The translations under genes and the position numbers were made by a program. Below the pieces are notes generated by a model. It ran no database searches, was not told where the DNA came from, and worked only from the letters and a program-made list of their open reading frames with translations. 64,000 bases of DNA from Bacteroidota bacterium. Its GTDB lineage: Bacteria > Bacteroidota > Bacteroidia > AKYH767-A > 2013-40CM-41-45. The stretch covers positions 124,001 to 188,000 of the forward strand of contig JADKJP010000002.1 of assembly GCA_016720935.1 (NCBI GenBank), in the 5' to 3' direction. Below, piece by piece: positions 9,115 to 18,070 of this stretch. How positions within the stretch are numbered: position 1 is the stretch's first letter; each line of letters starts with the position of its first letter.

Positions 9115-11259
9115 TCACTCCACTACAACCCGACAAACTTTGATCTCATTCGCTCTATTGATTATCCTACAAAAATAAATACCAGGAGAAAGTGATGAAA
9201 GATTTATTGGTTGATCCGGGCTTGCAGAGCCGCGCATTACTATCCGGCCCTGACGATCATAAACATACAGGATATTCGGATAATCTGTAGATTTTAAATT
9301 GCTGATATTTATGAGGCCTGATGCAGGATTCGGATATACCTGAACATAATTGTTCTGATCAGAAAGATTCATAACGCTCAGTGGAGTTGAGGTTGTCCAT
9401 ACTCCTCTCCCAAGAGTTGAAACAAATAATTGATCGTGCGAGATGGTAACGCCTGTTGCAATAAAGGGTGATGGACCGGCAAAAGGCTGCCAGTTATCTC
9501 CTGAATCGTATGAATACAAAACTCCTGCTTTGCCGCATGCAGCAAACCAGTCGCTGCCCCTTGCAACGATAGAAGTTGGATAGATCTTGGTCCCGTTGAT
9601 GCTCAGGGGGAGCCCGTTACAAGCAGAAGCCGTCCACGTTGCTCCGGTATCGTTGCTGTAAAAAATTCCTACATCACTTGAAACCACAACTGAATTGTTC
9701 AGGGTAAGCATGATGGGGTCATTGTATGACCTAAACGGATCAAAGCCTAAACAGAAGACATGTGTCCAGTTATGATCATTTTGATCAAGACGGAAGATTG
9801 TTCCATCCAAAACATCTGCATAGAATAAATGATTGGCATACACACATAAGCTTCCACCCTTATTATTATAACCACAAACGGTTTGTTGTGGTGGAGAATG
9901 TACCGACAGCCAGGTATCACCAAAATCGTCAGAGTAATATGTGTTCCATCCGGAAGATGCGAATATTCTATTGCCTTTTTTTGCCATATAAAAAACCATA
10001 TCCGGCATTATACATGTTGTCCATGTATGGCCGCCATCATAACTTCTGTATACATCGAAGTTTGTTGAAAACAATGTATCACCGATAATTATTTGAGGTG
10101 CTTCGTAAAATGATAAATTTGTAAAGGAGTCCCAACTATTTCCATCATTTTTTGTTTCAAATAAAATAAAATAGTCCATACAGTAAATTGCCGAGTCGCT
10201 GGAAGAGATACTTATTATTGATGAACCTTTAATTGTATTTGTAATTAATGTTGCTGAGTCATTCGCAGAATTATAAATTGAGAAGGCACTACCGTCAGAT
10301 GCAAGAAAATTATTATTTCCAAGGCCAACAGAATATTTATATTTTAGAAAACTGGGGAGCAATGAATAATTCGAATTCTCCGGTACAGAATCCCAGGTGG
10401 CTCCGAAATCTGTCGTAAATATTAAGTAGGATGATGAAGTGTTGAAACAGAAAGCAGAATCTATTGTCAAGGCAAAAAAATTCTGATGTGAATTGGTTGT
10501 TGTAATTGTATTCCAGGTTTGGCCGTAATCAATACTTTTACGGATATTTATATAACCCGGAGTAGTAGAGTCGGTACCAAATACAACAGAATCTATTGCA
10601 CACTTCCCTCTTACAAGGTTTGCGGTATCAACCCTAATATATGAAATAGTATCTAACCTGGAAAGAAAATAGAAATCATTAAAATTCCCATCTTCCATTA
10701 CCAGAAACATGTAGTTTTTACCTGTGAATTTTAAATCAACAAAATTATACCCCGACGGCAATTGAAGAAGATTCCATGATAGTCCATAATCATACGTTAC
10801 GGTTGGGTCATGAAACACATCCAACGCAATGACCTTACCGTAAGCTTCATGCAGAGTGACAGGAGAATAACCATATATGCTTATCAGTATTGGATTGGTC
10901 CATGTAAGTCCATTATTAAAACTTGAAACACTAAACGTGGAGTCGTAATATTCGTTTTCTACAAAACCGCTGCTATAAAGCATTATGAGTGTGTCACCTT
11001 TTGTATAGATTGACTGAATATTCTTGTTTTCAAATTGCGAATATTGCTGCCAGATATATCCACTATCCGAACTAAAGTACAATCCTTGATGTGTTCCGCA
11101 GACAACCACTGTATCATGCTGAATCATACAATTTACACCTACGCCAATAGGGCCGTTTGTTTGCTGCCACTGAGCTTTCGCGTTATTAAAAATAAGGGAT
11201 AAAACACAGATCAACACAAATGCAATACACTTGTAGCCTTTGGATAAGAAGGGTTTCAT
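9115..11259 (-). CDS. T9SS-sorted Asp-box (BNR/sialidase-like) repeat protein
   Basis: A 714-residue protein with a signal peptide (1-29, ending NAKAQ). It carries about ten Asp-box motifs of the S-x-D-x-G-x-T-W type, for example SIDYGQTW, TTDFGATW, SYDGGHTW, SDDFGDTW, SNDTGATW and SYDSGDNW, spaced through residues 60 to 600. Asp boxes sit in beta-propeller turns of sialidases and of many non-enzymatic Bacteroidota surface proteins; no sialidase catalytic Arg triad could be assigned. The C-terminal domain (VQVYPNPASGLINI ... PGIYFCRI ... CRVVVE) is T9SS type A. The gene is bracketed by the two inverted nested-palindrome elements. Most likely a secreted propeller protein of unknown ligand. Confidence 0.85.
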   Translation of the reverse strand: MKPFLSKGYKCIAFVLICVLSLIFNNAKAQWQQTNGPIGVGVNCMIQHDTVVVCGTHQGLYFSSDSGYIWQQYSQFENKNIQSIYTKGDTLIMLYSSGFVENEYYDSTFSVSSFNNGLTWTNPILISIYGYSPVTLHEAYGKVIALDVFHDPTVTYDYGLSWNLLQLPSGYNFVDLKFTGKNYMFLVMEDGNFNDFYFLSRLDTISYIRVDTANLVRGKCAIDSVVFGTDSTTPGYINIRKSIDYGQTWNTITTTNSHQNFFALTIDSAFCFNTSSSYLIFTTDFGATWDSVPENSNYSLLPSFLKYKYSVGLGNNNFLASDGSAFSIYNSANDSATLITNTIKGSSIISISSSDSAIYCMDYFILFETKNDGNSWDSFTNLSFYEAPQIIIGDTLFSTNFDVYRSYDGGHTWTTCIMPDMVFYMAKKGNRIFASSGWNTYYSDDFGDTWLSVHSPPQQTVCGYNNKGGSLCVYANHLFYADVLDGTIFRLDQNDHNWTHVFCLGFDPFRSYNDPIMLTLNNSVVVSSDVGIFYSNDTGATWTASACNGLPLSINGTKIYPTSIVARGSDWFAACGKAGVLYSYDSGDNWQPFAGPSPFIATGVTISHDQLFVSTLGRGVWTTSTPLSVMNLSDQNNYVQVYPNPASGLINISNLKSTDYPNILYVYDRQGRIVMRGSASPDQPINLSSLSPGIYFCRIINRANEIKVCRVVVE

Positions 11260-11434
11260 GGTAGTTTTTGATCAGGCATGGCCGTTTGTTGTAAATTTAT
11301 AATAAAAAACGATAAAAACAAGGGACATTTATGTGAATGGAAAAGAAATTAACTTGTTGAGGGTTTGGATGAATTTAATTCCAATAAGTCCGGGCATTGC
11401 GAGGTCAATGCTTTTACGTTAAAAAACTAATTTT

Positions 11435-11610
11435 TTATCAATTGAACTAAAAGATCTCTTCGAGATGACGATTGCGGGTTTATCAAATATGTCGTCCTTT
11501 CCCGCCAAATATGTTTTGTAAAATGAAATAATTTTGTTCGGCGGGAAAGGACGACATTTATGGGGACAAACTGTTGTCATCCCGGAGGGATCTTTTAGGT
11601 GATTTGGGAA
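11435..11610 (-). repeat. Nested-palindrome element, copy B
   Basis: Inverted relative to copy A. The outer arms are 11447-11469 and 11576-11598 (several mismatches on the right arm). The inner arms are 11491-11506 and 11540-11555, a perfect 16-bp inverted repeat with arm GTCGTCCTTTCCCGCC. The inner arm differs from that of copy A, yet both arms changed together so pairing is kept. Confidence 0.8.
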
Positions 11611-11649
11611 TATACTCTCGCTACACCAGCTGTGCCGGATTTACCCCTC

Positions 11650-11757
11650 CCCGCGCTTCGACGGATATTCATCCGTTGTCCTTTAACTGTGTGATTTTAA
11701 TCCACCTTGAATCGCTCAACGTGTAGGCACACTTCTAAAATCATTTAAAACTTTTCG
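11650..11757 (-). repeat. REP-like unit downstream of the RAYT gene
   Basis: The palindrome ACGGATATTCATCCGT lies at 11661-11676, followed by TGTGTGATTTTAATCCACCT, ATCGCTCAACGTG and CATTTAAAACTTTT. This is the reverse complement of the array unit and about one unit long. It is inverted relative to the array on the other side of the transposase, a REP/inverse-REP arrangement typical of RAYT loci. Confidence 0.85.
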
Positions 11758-11763
11758 AATAAT

Positions 11764-12357
11764 TCAGGGATTGAAGAAATTATAGCTTGAAGTGGTGATC
11801 ACCGGAGGAGTCAGGCAGTCGATTTCCAATACATTTGGCAAACCATAGTAATTTCTTGCGGAGCTGAACAAATAGTCTTGTTCATTATAGACGATCTTAT
11901 CCACGACCGGATTTCGGTGGATGTAATTTAGTTTTTGCCAGGTTACCTTTTCTGTATAAAGCTCAATCGCATGGTTTTTATCCTGCCATACTTTGTATTC
12001 AGCATTCTTTGGATGAATTTTCGCGGCATATTGAAAGCGGTTGAGCAGCCATTCTCTTCTGCTTTCCTTTTCATTTTTTATTTGGGTGATTAGTGCTTTC
12101 GAAGTAAAACGCTTCAGATCTCGTACAACATCCGACAGTTGAATTGGAATTTTGGTATTTGCAATGATGTGCAGATGACTCGGCATGAGACACCAGCCAA
12201 AAATGTTTAATCCTTTGTTAAGCTGACAGTATTTGAGAGCATCTACCAATAACATTTTGTGATTGGGACGCGTAAATAAATCGATCCAATCAACAATTGT
12301 CATGGTCATGAAATAGGTTTTGTCTTCACGGATATTGTAATGCAATCCTCTTCCCAT
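11764..12357 (-). CDS. REP-associated tyrosine transposase (RAYT, Y1 HUH family)
   Basis: A 197-residue Y1_Tnp (IS200-like) single-strand DNA transposase. The HUH metal motif is HLH at residues 61-63 in the signature GWCLMPSHLHII. A C-terminal KLNYIHRNPV segment (residues 142-151, Tyr145 a candidate nucleophile) and a YLFSSARNYYG motif (162-171) are characteristic of RAYTs and related stand-alone Y1 proteins. RAYTs cleave and process REP hairpins rather than moving as classical insertion sequences. The context agrees: one REP-like unit lies directly downstream in inverse orientation and ten tandem units lie about 150 bases upstream of the start. A 30-base hairpin (12373-12402, TTACAAAG/CTTTGTAA) precedes the ATG. 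The gene looks intact. Confidence 0.88.
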   Translation of the reverse strand: MGRGLHYNIREDKTYFMTMTIVDWIDLFTRPNHKMLLVDALKYCQLNKGLNIFGWCLMPSHLHIIANTKIPIQLSDVVRDLKRFTSKALITQIKNEKESRREWLLNRFQYAAKIHPKNAEYKVWQDKNHAIELYTEKVTWQKLNYIHRNPVVDKIVYNEQDYLFSSARNYYGLPNVLEIDCLTPPVITTSSYNFFNP

Positions 12358-12372
12358 AAATCATTTATTTTC

Positions 12373-12402
12373 TTACAAAGTAAACTGTCGTTTTCTTTGT
12401 AA
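12373..12402. promoter_or_regulatory. Inverted repeat upstream of the RAYT gene
   Basis: TTACAAAG (12373-12380) and CTTTGTAA (12395-12402) form a perfect 8-bp inverted repeat just upstream of the transposase ATG. It could be an operator or a leader hairpin; no regulator is known. Confidence 0.35.
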
Positions 12403-12510
12403 AAGAGGTTGGTGTGATTTTCTAGCATTGAATATCCTGCAAAGAAGAGGAGACTCGTTAAAAGGGTAGATTCTGTGGAAAATCGGGATGGTGATATTTG
12501 ACTGTAGAAG

Positions 12511-13757
12511 AGCAGCTTTCGGTTTAAGCGCTTTATGAAAGGTATAAAAGAATTTGGAAGTGTGCCGCCACGTTGAGCGATTTAAGGTGGATTAAAATCG
12601 CACGGTTAAAGGACAACGGATGAATATCCGTCGAAGCAGGTTTCGGTCGAGACGCTTTATGAAAGTTTTAAATGAATTTGGAAGTGTGCCGGCACGTTGA
12701 GCGATTTAAGGTGGATTAAAATCGCACGGTTAAAGGACAACGGATGAATATCCGTCGAAGCAGGTTTCGGTCGAGACGCTTTATGAAAGTTTTAAATGAA
12801 TTTGGAAGTGTGCCGGCACGTTGAGCTATTCAAGGTGGATTAAAATCACACGGTTAGAATACAACGGATGAATATCCGTCGAAGCAGGTTTCGGTCGAGA
12901 CGCTTTATGAAAGTTCTAAATGAATTTGGAAGTGTGCTGGCACGTTGAGCGATTCAAGGTGGATTTAAATCACACGGATAAAGGACAACGGATGAATATC
13001 CGTCGAAGCAGGTTTCGGTCGAGACGCTTTATGAAAGTTCTAAATGAATTTGGAAGTGTGCCGGCACGTTGAGCGATTCAAGGTGGATTAAAATCACACT
13101 TTAGAATACAACGGATGAATATCCGTCGAAGCAGGTTTCGGTCGAGACGCTTTATGAAAGTTCTAAATGAATTTGGAAGTATGCCGATACGTTGAGCGAT
13201 TCAAGGTGGATTTAAATCACACGGATAAAGGACAACGGATGAATATCCGTCGAAGCAGGTTTCGGTCGAGACGCTTTATGAAAGTTCTAAATGAATTTGG
13301 AAGTGTGCCGACATGTTGAGTGATTCAAGGTGGATTAAAATCACACAGCTAGAATACAACGGATGAATATCCGTCGAAGCAGGTTTCGTTCGAGACGCTT
13401 TATGAAAGTTCTAAATGAAATTGGAAGTGTGCCGACATGTTGAGTGATTCAAGGTGGATTAAAATCACACAGTTAGAATACAACGGATGAATATCCGTCG
13501 AAGCAGGTTTCGGTCGAGACGCTTTATGAAAGTTCTAAATGAATTTGGATGTATGCCGATACGTTGAGCGATTCAAGGTGGATTTAAATCACACGGATAA
13601 AGGACAACGGATGAATATCCGTCGAAGCAGGTTTCGGTCGAGACGCTTTATGAAAGTTCTAAATGAATTTGGAAGTGTGCTGATACGTTGAGCTATTCAA
13701 GGTGGATTAAAATCACACGATTAAAGGACAACGGATAGATATCCGTCGATGCGAGGC
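12511..13757 (+). repeat. Ten-unit tandem array of a 124-bp REP-like repeat
   Basis: The palindrome ACGGATGAATATCCGT (last copy ACGGATAGATATCCGT) starts at 12616, 12740, 12864, 12988, 13111, 13235, 13359, 13483, 13607 and 13731. Spacing is 124 bases except one of 123. Each unit also carries GGTTTCGGTCGAGACGCTTT, ATGAATTTGGAAGTGTGCC and TTGAGCGATTCAAGGTGGAT. The array starts with a diverged unit at about 12511 and ends with GTCGATGCGAGGC. No open frame runs through it, and unit length is not a multiple of three. The adjacent RAYT and inverted solo unit mark it as an expanded REP/BIME-like locus. Confidence 0.95.
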
Positions 13758-13828
13758 CTAAAAATTTATTCCCGGATACCTGCAGGCTATACCATTCTCT
13801 TTCGTAATTTCAAGCAGGAATATTACAC

Positions 13829-14383
13829 ATGACAAAAACATTTTCAAGGCGGGTACTGCTTGCATCTTTATTATTAATTTCATTTTTAAGTCTGTTATTT
13901 TTCATGACCATAAAAACCGGTTTATCACAAACACTGCAAACGGTCCCGAGCGTGGATTTAAACAAGTATGCAGGCAAATGGTATGAAATTGCTTCCTACC
14001 CTCAAATCTTTCAAAAAGGTTGTCATTGCACTACTGCTGAATATACGCTGAGTGAAAAGGGATATGTAATCGTCGAGAATCGTTGTAACAAAGACAGCGT
14101 GAATGGCAAGGTTTCTTACATCAAAGGAAAAGCGTTTGTTGAAGAAGGTTCGGGCAATGCAAAATTGAAAGTACAGTTTTTCTGGCCGTTCAGAGCCAAA
14201 TACTGGATAATTGATTTGGCCGATGATTATAGCTATGCCGTAGTCAGTCACCCGAACAAAAAATATTTGTGGATTTTGTCGCGATCACCAAAGATGGAAG
14301 AAGCCGTTTACCTGGAAATTCTTTCCAGACTGAAGGCAAAAGGATTTGATTTATCGATGCTGCAGAAAACTGTGCAGATCTGA
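13829..14383 (+). CDS. blc: Bacterial lipocalin (Blc-like)
   Basis: A 184-residue lipocalin. An N-terminal hydrophobic helix (residues 8-27) acts as signal or anchor; there is no lipobox, unlike E. coli Blc. The lipocalin signature GKWYEIA is at residues 49-55, followed by the family's CTTAEYTL, FFWPFRAKYWIIDLADDY and YLWILSRSP segments, so the eight-stranded barrel appears complete. Such proteins bind fatty acids or lysophospholipids and serve in envelope lipid storage or repair. The gene begins about 70 bases after the repeat array, with its own start and no operon partner; the next gene converges on it. Confidence 0.9.
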   Translation: MTKTFSRRVLLASLLLISFLSLLFFMTIKTGLSQTLQTVPSVDLNKYAGKWYEIASYPQIFQKGCHCTTAEYTLSEKGYVIVENRCNKDSVNGKVSYIKGKAFVEEGSGNAKLKVQFFWPFRAKYWIIDLADDYSYAVVSHPNKKYLWILSRSPKMEEAVYLEILSRLKAKGFDLSMLQKTVQI

Positions 14384-14401
14384 TTTTTTTCCCGGGTCCA
14401 A

Positions 14402-16411
14402 TTATCGTTTGATAAACTTACCTGTTATCACCTTAGCATCTGTACTTATTTTTACAAGATACATTCCAGCCGGAAGAGACGAGACATTTATTTGGCAGAA
14501 AGATGTCTGCATTTCACTTTGAAGAACTTCTTGTCCAAGCACATTGCAGATTGAAATTGAATTCACGACAGAAGGTGAATTTATATTCAAAATAGCATTC
14601 ACCGGGTTCGGATAGAATTGGATTCCGGAGGAGCTGTAGGATGGAATGCCTGTCGGATTACTTGTGACATTCAGTGTGTAATCTTCTGTCTGTCCCATGG
14701 ACGAACTGATCATACACGAGTTAATCGTGTAATCATAATAGTTTTTTATTACCCGCATCGTTGTTAATCCGGTAAGTGCGGTTGACGGCACACTGATTGT
14801 TCCTCTTGCGTGAATAGTATCGATGCCTGTAGAATTGGTTACGCTGCCCATGTCGTATTTTTCTTCGAGATCGTTAAAAAAACCATCCTGATCCCAGTCA
14901 ATATACACTCTGAAAAAATCGGTGTTAGCACCGCCTGTATATCCCTGGAATGTCGCCGTATAGCTGGAATCGATTTCAACATTTCCGGTGATTGTTGTAA
15001 AATCTTCGTAGTCGGCAACGGCGCTCACAGAAGATGCATTATTGATATCGGCGACATTTACAAGTGTAATTGGTTCAACGATATTATTCGGATTGGAAGG
15101 ATCGCAATACGTATCTGTTAATGTTACAGAAAAACTACAGGTATTTAGAACGATCCCGTTTGTGTCGACCAAATTGTGAACTACTACGGTTGTTCCAATT
15201 GGAAACAGCGCGCCGGAAGCCAATCCTGAAACCAATAAAATGCTTGCCATTGGATGAGCGCTACACGTTGTAGTAATAGAATAATTGATTGCTTTTGGAC
15301 CGGTGAGACTTACATCGTTTATATCTTGCGGACAGGAAACATAGCAATCGGATAATAATGAATCGCTGAAATTAACGACCCATCCGGAGGCAAACATTGC
15401 AAACTGATTATCCCAGCCACAAATAAAGTTTCCATCCGGAGAAATTGCAATTGCAGTTCCCAGTAAACCATCTGTTGTAGGGATATTCGTGATACCATGC
15501 GCAGCCAATACAGCGCTCAGGAGTACAGGTTCGTTTCCGAGAGAAGGATGATAGATAATTGCATCACGGACGATGTTCGGAAAAGTAATCTGACAATAGC
15601 CGACTGCAACACCGTTATCGGAAATGCTTGTAAATGTCGCGAGATCATACCCTGTCGGAACCTGATAGGTAGTAAATGTGTTTGTGGCCAGATCATAAAT
15701 AAAAGGAACATTATCGCGATCACCCACCATTACATTCGAATTATTGATAGAACTAATCTGATTGGAACTTGATAAAGTTGGCAATGATGCCGGAACAGAA
15801 TGAATCACCGATCCGGTTGTCATATAAGCGGGAACTCGCATTGTACCGGAAGGCTGCGGATCATACCAGCCGCCAATGATGCCTGAATTATTTACACAGT
15901 ATCCGGCGCTGTATTCATTTGCCGGATCCGCTATTTCTTCGATAGTACTTGTGGGAACATTGTACAAGAACGCCTGACTATTGCAACAGTCAATAGACAT
16001 TTGTCCGGTTATATATTCACCATTTTCGGAAATCTGCGCGTTACTTACGCTTGCCTGATCGGTTGCACCCGGAAAATAACCCATTGGATACCAGACACCA
16101 TTTTTTTTGTATCCCGGTTGGTCCAGAGTTGTATTATTAATAACAATTGGCAAAGTGCCGATCAGATCGCCGTGGTTATTAATCCCGGTCAGAGAAGTGG
16201 CGGGAGTATCTATTGGTGTAACTGAGCCGTTTAAAAAAGAATAAACCCCACCTCGCTGAACAGCATTTCCGGAATCATTAATATCATACAGCGAGGTTCC
16301 GAAACCCGGAAGGTATCTCAACTCCACCTGCGATGAAGCTGATTGAAAACAGAATAAAAGTAAAACCAGTTGCCAGATTTTAATCATTCGAAAGGAGTAA
16401 TTTATTTTCAT
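14402..16411 (-). CDS. T9SS-sorted protein with HAF-like repeats and GEVED domain
   Basis: About 669 residues from ATG 16411; the frame extends 13 codons further, and an ATG at 16387 is also possible. Each later choice leaves a signal peptide ending SASSQ. The N-terminal half has repeated motifs like GDLIGT, ENGEYITGQ, NNSGIIGGWY and SPDGNFICGW, as in HAF/autotransporter-type repeat proteins. A HYR-like segment follows, then a GEVED domain (RVYIDWDQDGFFND ... SMGQTEDYTLNV), common in secreted proteases and adhesins. The last 80 residues (IQFYPNPVNAILNI ... LPAGMYLVKI ... GKFIKR) are T9SS type A. No catalytic residues were seen. It converges with blc with an 18-base gap. Confidence 0.82.
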   Translation of the reverse strand: MKINYSFRMIKIWQLVLLLFCFQSASSQVELRYLPGFGTSLYDINDSGNAVQRGGVYSFLNGSVTPIDTPATSLTGINNHGDLIGTLPIVINNTTLDQPGYKKNGVWYPMGYFPGATDQASVSNAQISENGEYITGQMSIDCCNSQAFLYNVPTSTIEEIADPANEYSAGYCVNNSGIIGGWYDPQPSGTMRVPAYMTTGSVIHSVPASLPTLSSSNQISSINNSNVMVGDRDNVPFIYDLATNTFTTYQVPTGYDLATFTSISDNGVAVGYCQITFPNIVRDAIIYHPSLGNEPVLLSAVLAAHGITNIPTTDGLLGTAIAISPDGNFICGWDNQFAMFASGWVVNFSDSLLSDCYVSCPQDINDVSLTGPKAINYSITTTCSAHPMASILLVSGLASGALFPIGTTVVVHNLVDTNGIVLNTCSFSVTLTDTYCDPSNPNNIVEPITLVNVADINNASSVSAVADYEDFTTITGNVEIDSSYTATFQGYTGGANTDFFRVYIDWDQDGFFNDLEEKYDMGSVTNSTGIDTIHARGTISVPSTALTGLTTMRVIKNYYDYTINSCMISSSMGQTEDYTLNVTSNPTGIPSYSSSGIQFYPNPVNAILNINSPSVVNSISICNVLGQEVLQSEMQTSFCQINVSSLPAGMYLVKISTDAKVITGKFIKR

Positions 16412-17166
16412 GTAGAATATTTTATTTGTCTTTGTGTAATGTGCGAGCATTATGTTGAAAGCACTGCGGGTTCATTTAATCAGCGATATATTTTTAAGAA
16501 ATAAATATTCATCAGCGTTAATTATTTATCCTACTCTGATTTGAATTTTCGAAATCTTGTACCACGCATATCCTTCTCTTTTTGTTCCTTTATTAGGGAA
16601 TAGTGGACTGAGCTCAAAAGTACGATTATTTCTTCTGCTCAGGAGATGTCCTAAATTAAAAGCTCCCTGCCGTGCCGTATTTAGAACCAGCCATGAATTT
16701 ACTTACTACACCCTTCGACGGATGTTCATCCATTGAATTCTGGCTTTGTGATTTAAATCCACTTTGGATCGCGAAAGATGTAGTTAAGCGACAAATTTCA
16801 TATAAAAATTCACATCAGGGTTCAAATAAAATTCGACATGCTTCGATGGATGGATATCTGTTAATGCATGAGGGGTGGTTGTTTGCAATTTGTGTACAAA
16901 ACCTTTGCATTATTAAGAGAATGTTTGCAATTTGAACAATAAGATTTTGCCGGAATCCCAATGCATTTAAAGTATAAATTTATTTGCCGGGAAAAGAATA
17001 GAATTAATTGTGTTTACTTGTCAAACTGAAGATATATGCAAAAGTAGCGCATAGTGAATTGTTAGCGGTCAGGCAAGAAAGCAACCCGCAAACTCTATAT
17101 AACGAAAAATAAATTTAAAGACAAATATATAAAAACGACAATGACTAACTTAAACCCCCAGCAAAA
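16412..17166. other. Long intergenic region with decayed REP-like copies
   Basis: It contains degenerate REP-like sequence (16705-16800 and about 16835-16865). Near 17060 it contains GTTAGCGGTC, a possible left boundary of the cassette discussed for the DUF4386 gene. A frame at 16672-16935 runs through the repeat relics and is not credible as a gene. Confidence 0.45.
16705..16800 (-). repeat. Degenerate REP-like unit
   Basis: CTTCGACGGATGTTCATCCA (from about 16713) then TGTGATTTAAATCCACTTTG and GGATCGCG parallel the minus-orientation unit. A second partial core (GCTTCGATGGATGGATATCT) lies near 16841. Confidence 0.6.
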
Positions 17167-17865
17167 ATGATTTCAAATAAAAGTTTAGCACGAATTGCAG
17201 GCTTTTGCTATCTAGTTGTAATAGCTACAGGATTATTTTCTGAGGTTTTTGTTAGACAAACATTAACAGTGTCAAACGATGCTTTGACTACCGCTCATAA
17301 CATTCAAACCAATGAAATGCTTTTTCGTTGGGGTTTTGTTGCTGACCTGATCAATTTTGTAGTTGGCATACCCACAATATTGATCATTTATCACTTTTTC
17401 AAAAAGTCAAATAAGATTCTACTTCAAATTGCTTTGTCATTAGTTATTATTCAAACGGCAATTATTGCAGTCAATCTATTAAATCAAATTACTCCATTGT
17501 TGCTATTAGCTAATGACACTTACTTAAATACTTTTCAACAAAGCCAATTAGCAACACTTTCCCTTTTGTCATTAAACATTCAATCACAAGGTTATGCAAT
17601 TGGTTTAGTATTCTTTGGATTTTATTGCATTTTAATGGGATTTGTGATTTACAAAACTAATGCGATGCCGAGAGTTATTGGCGTATTATATGCAATAGCG
17701 GGACTATGCTACTTGATAAATAGCTTTACAATGTTTCTCTCAAAGGGATTTGCAAATCCGATTTTCGTCTACCTTGCAATTCCAATTTTTATAGGGGAAC
17801 TGTCTGTTTGTTTATGGTTGCTAATAAAAGGTATTGACACGACAAAATTAGAAAACAGCAGATGA
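17167..17865 (+). CDS. DUF4386 family membrane protein
   Basis: A 232-residue integral membrane protein with about six hydrophobic helices. It opens with the typical ARIAGFCYLVVIATGLFSE and has NAMPRVIGVLYAIAGLCYLI near residues 175-195; both phrases mark DUF4386. Family function is unknown. Members are common as isolated genes on mobile or accessory segments. Here the stop is followed within 30 bases by an attC-like imperfect palindrome, and a GTTAGCGG sequence lies about 100 bases before the start, so it may be an integron-type cassette gene. Codon use is AT-rich. No partner gene is evident. Confidence 0.8.
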   Translation: MISNKSLARIAGFCYLVVIATGLFSEVFVRQTLTVSNDALTTAHNIQTNEMLFRWGFVADLINFVVGIPTILIIYHFFKKSNKILLQIALSLVIIQTAIIAVNLLNQITPLLLLANDTYLNTFQQSQLATLSLLSLNIQSQGYAIGLVFFGFYCILMGFVIYKTNAMPRVIGVLYAIAGLCYLINSFTMFLSKGFANPIFVYLAIPIFIGELSVCLWLLIKGIDTTKLENSR

Positions 17866-17892
17866 AAGTTGTTCTACTCAAAAATGCCAGAA

Positions 17893-18027
17893 CCGCTAAC
17901 AGGCGTTTGGCAAAAAAGCGGGTACAGTGCTTTAATGAAATTTTGTGCTTCGTATCAAGTTCAGTGGTGGCAGACAGTTTAGCGCTTCGCAATCGCCAAC
18001 TTCTTGTAGCTGCAAACCGTTATACGG
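17893..18027 (+). mobile_element. attC-like imperfect palindrome (possible cassette recombination site)
   Basis: CCGCTAACAGGCGTTTGGC at 17893-17911 is imperfectly complementary to GCTGCAAACCGTTATACGGC at 18009-18028: TAAC/GTTA, GTTTG/CAAAC and CCG/CGG pair. The arms are separated by about 95 bases. Arm order and the GTTA core resemble an integron attC site, and it directly follows a single ORF, as attC sites do. The core is not an exact GTTRRRY and no integrase is in the window, so this is a suggestion. Confidence 0.35.
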
Positions 18028-18070
18028 CATTCTTGGGCGACATCGGAACTTCAAACCAATTTAGTAGAAA

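Larger units (their letters stand above)
11260..11763. other. Intergenic region with nested palindrome and REP-like unit
   Basis: It holds nested-palindrome copy B (11435-11610), joined through a CAGCTGTGCCGGATTTA segment to a nearly full REP-like unit (11650-11757) that ends just before the 3' end of the transposase gene. No gene was recognised. Confidence 0.6.

Noticed and set aside
12511..13757. CRISPR array as explanation for the 124-bp repeats
   Set aside because: The whole 124-bp unit is conserved with no variable spacers, and no cas genes are present; a RAYT is adjacent.
16672..16935. 87-codon frame in the 16.4-17.2 kb intergenic region
   Set aside because: It runs through degenerate REP-like repeats and has no family-like sequence.
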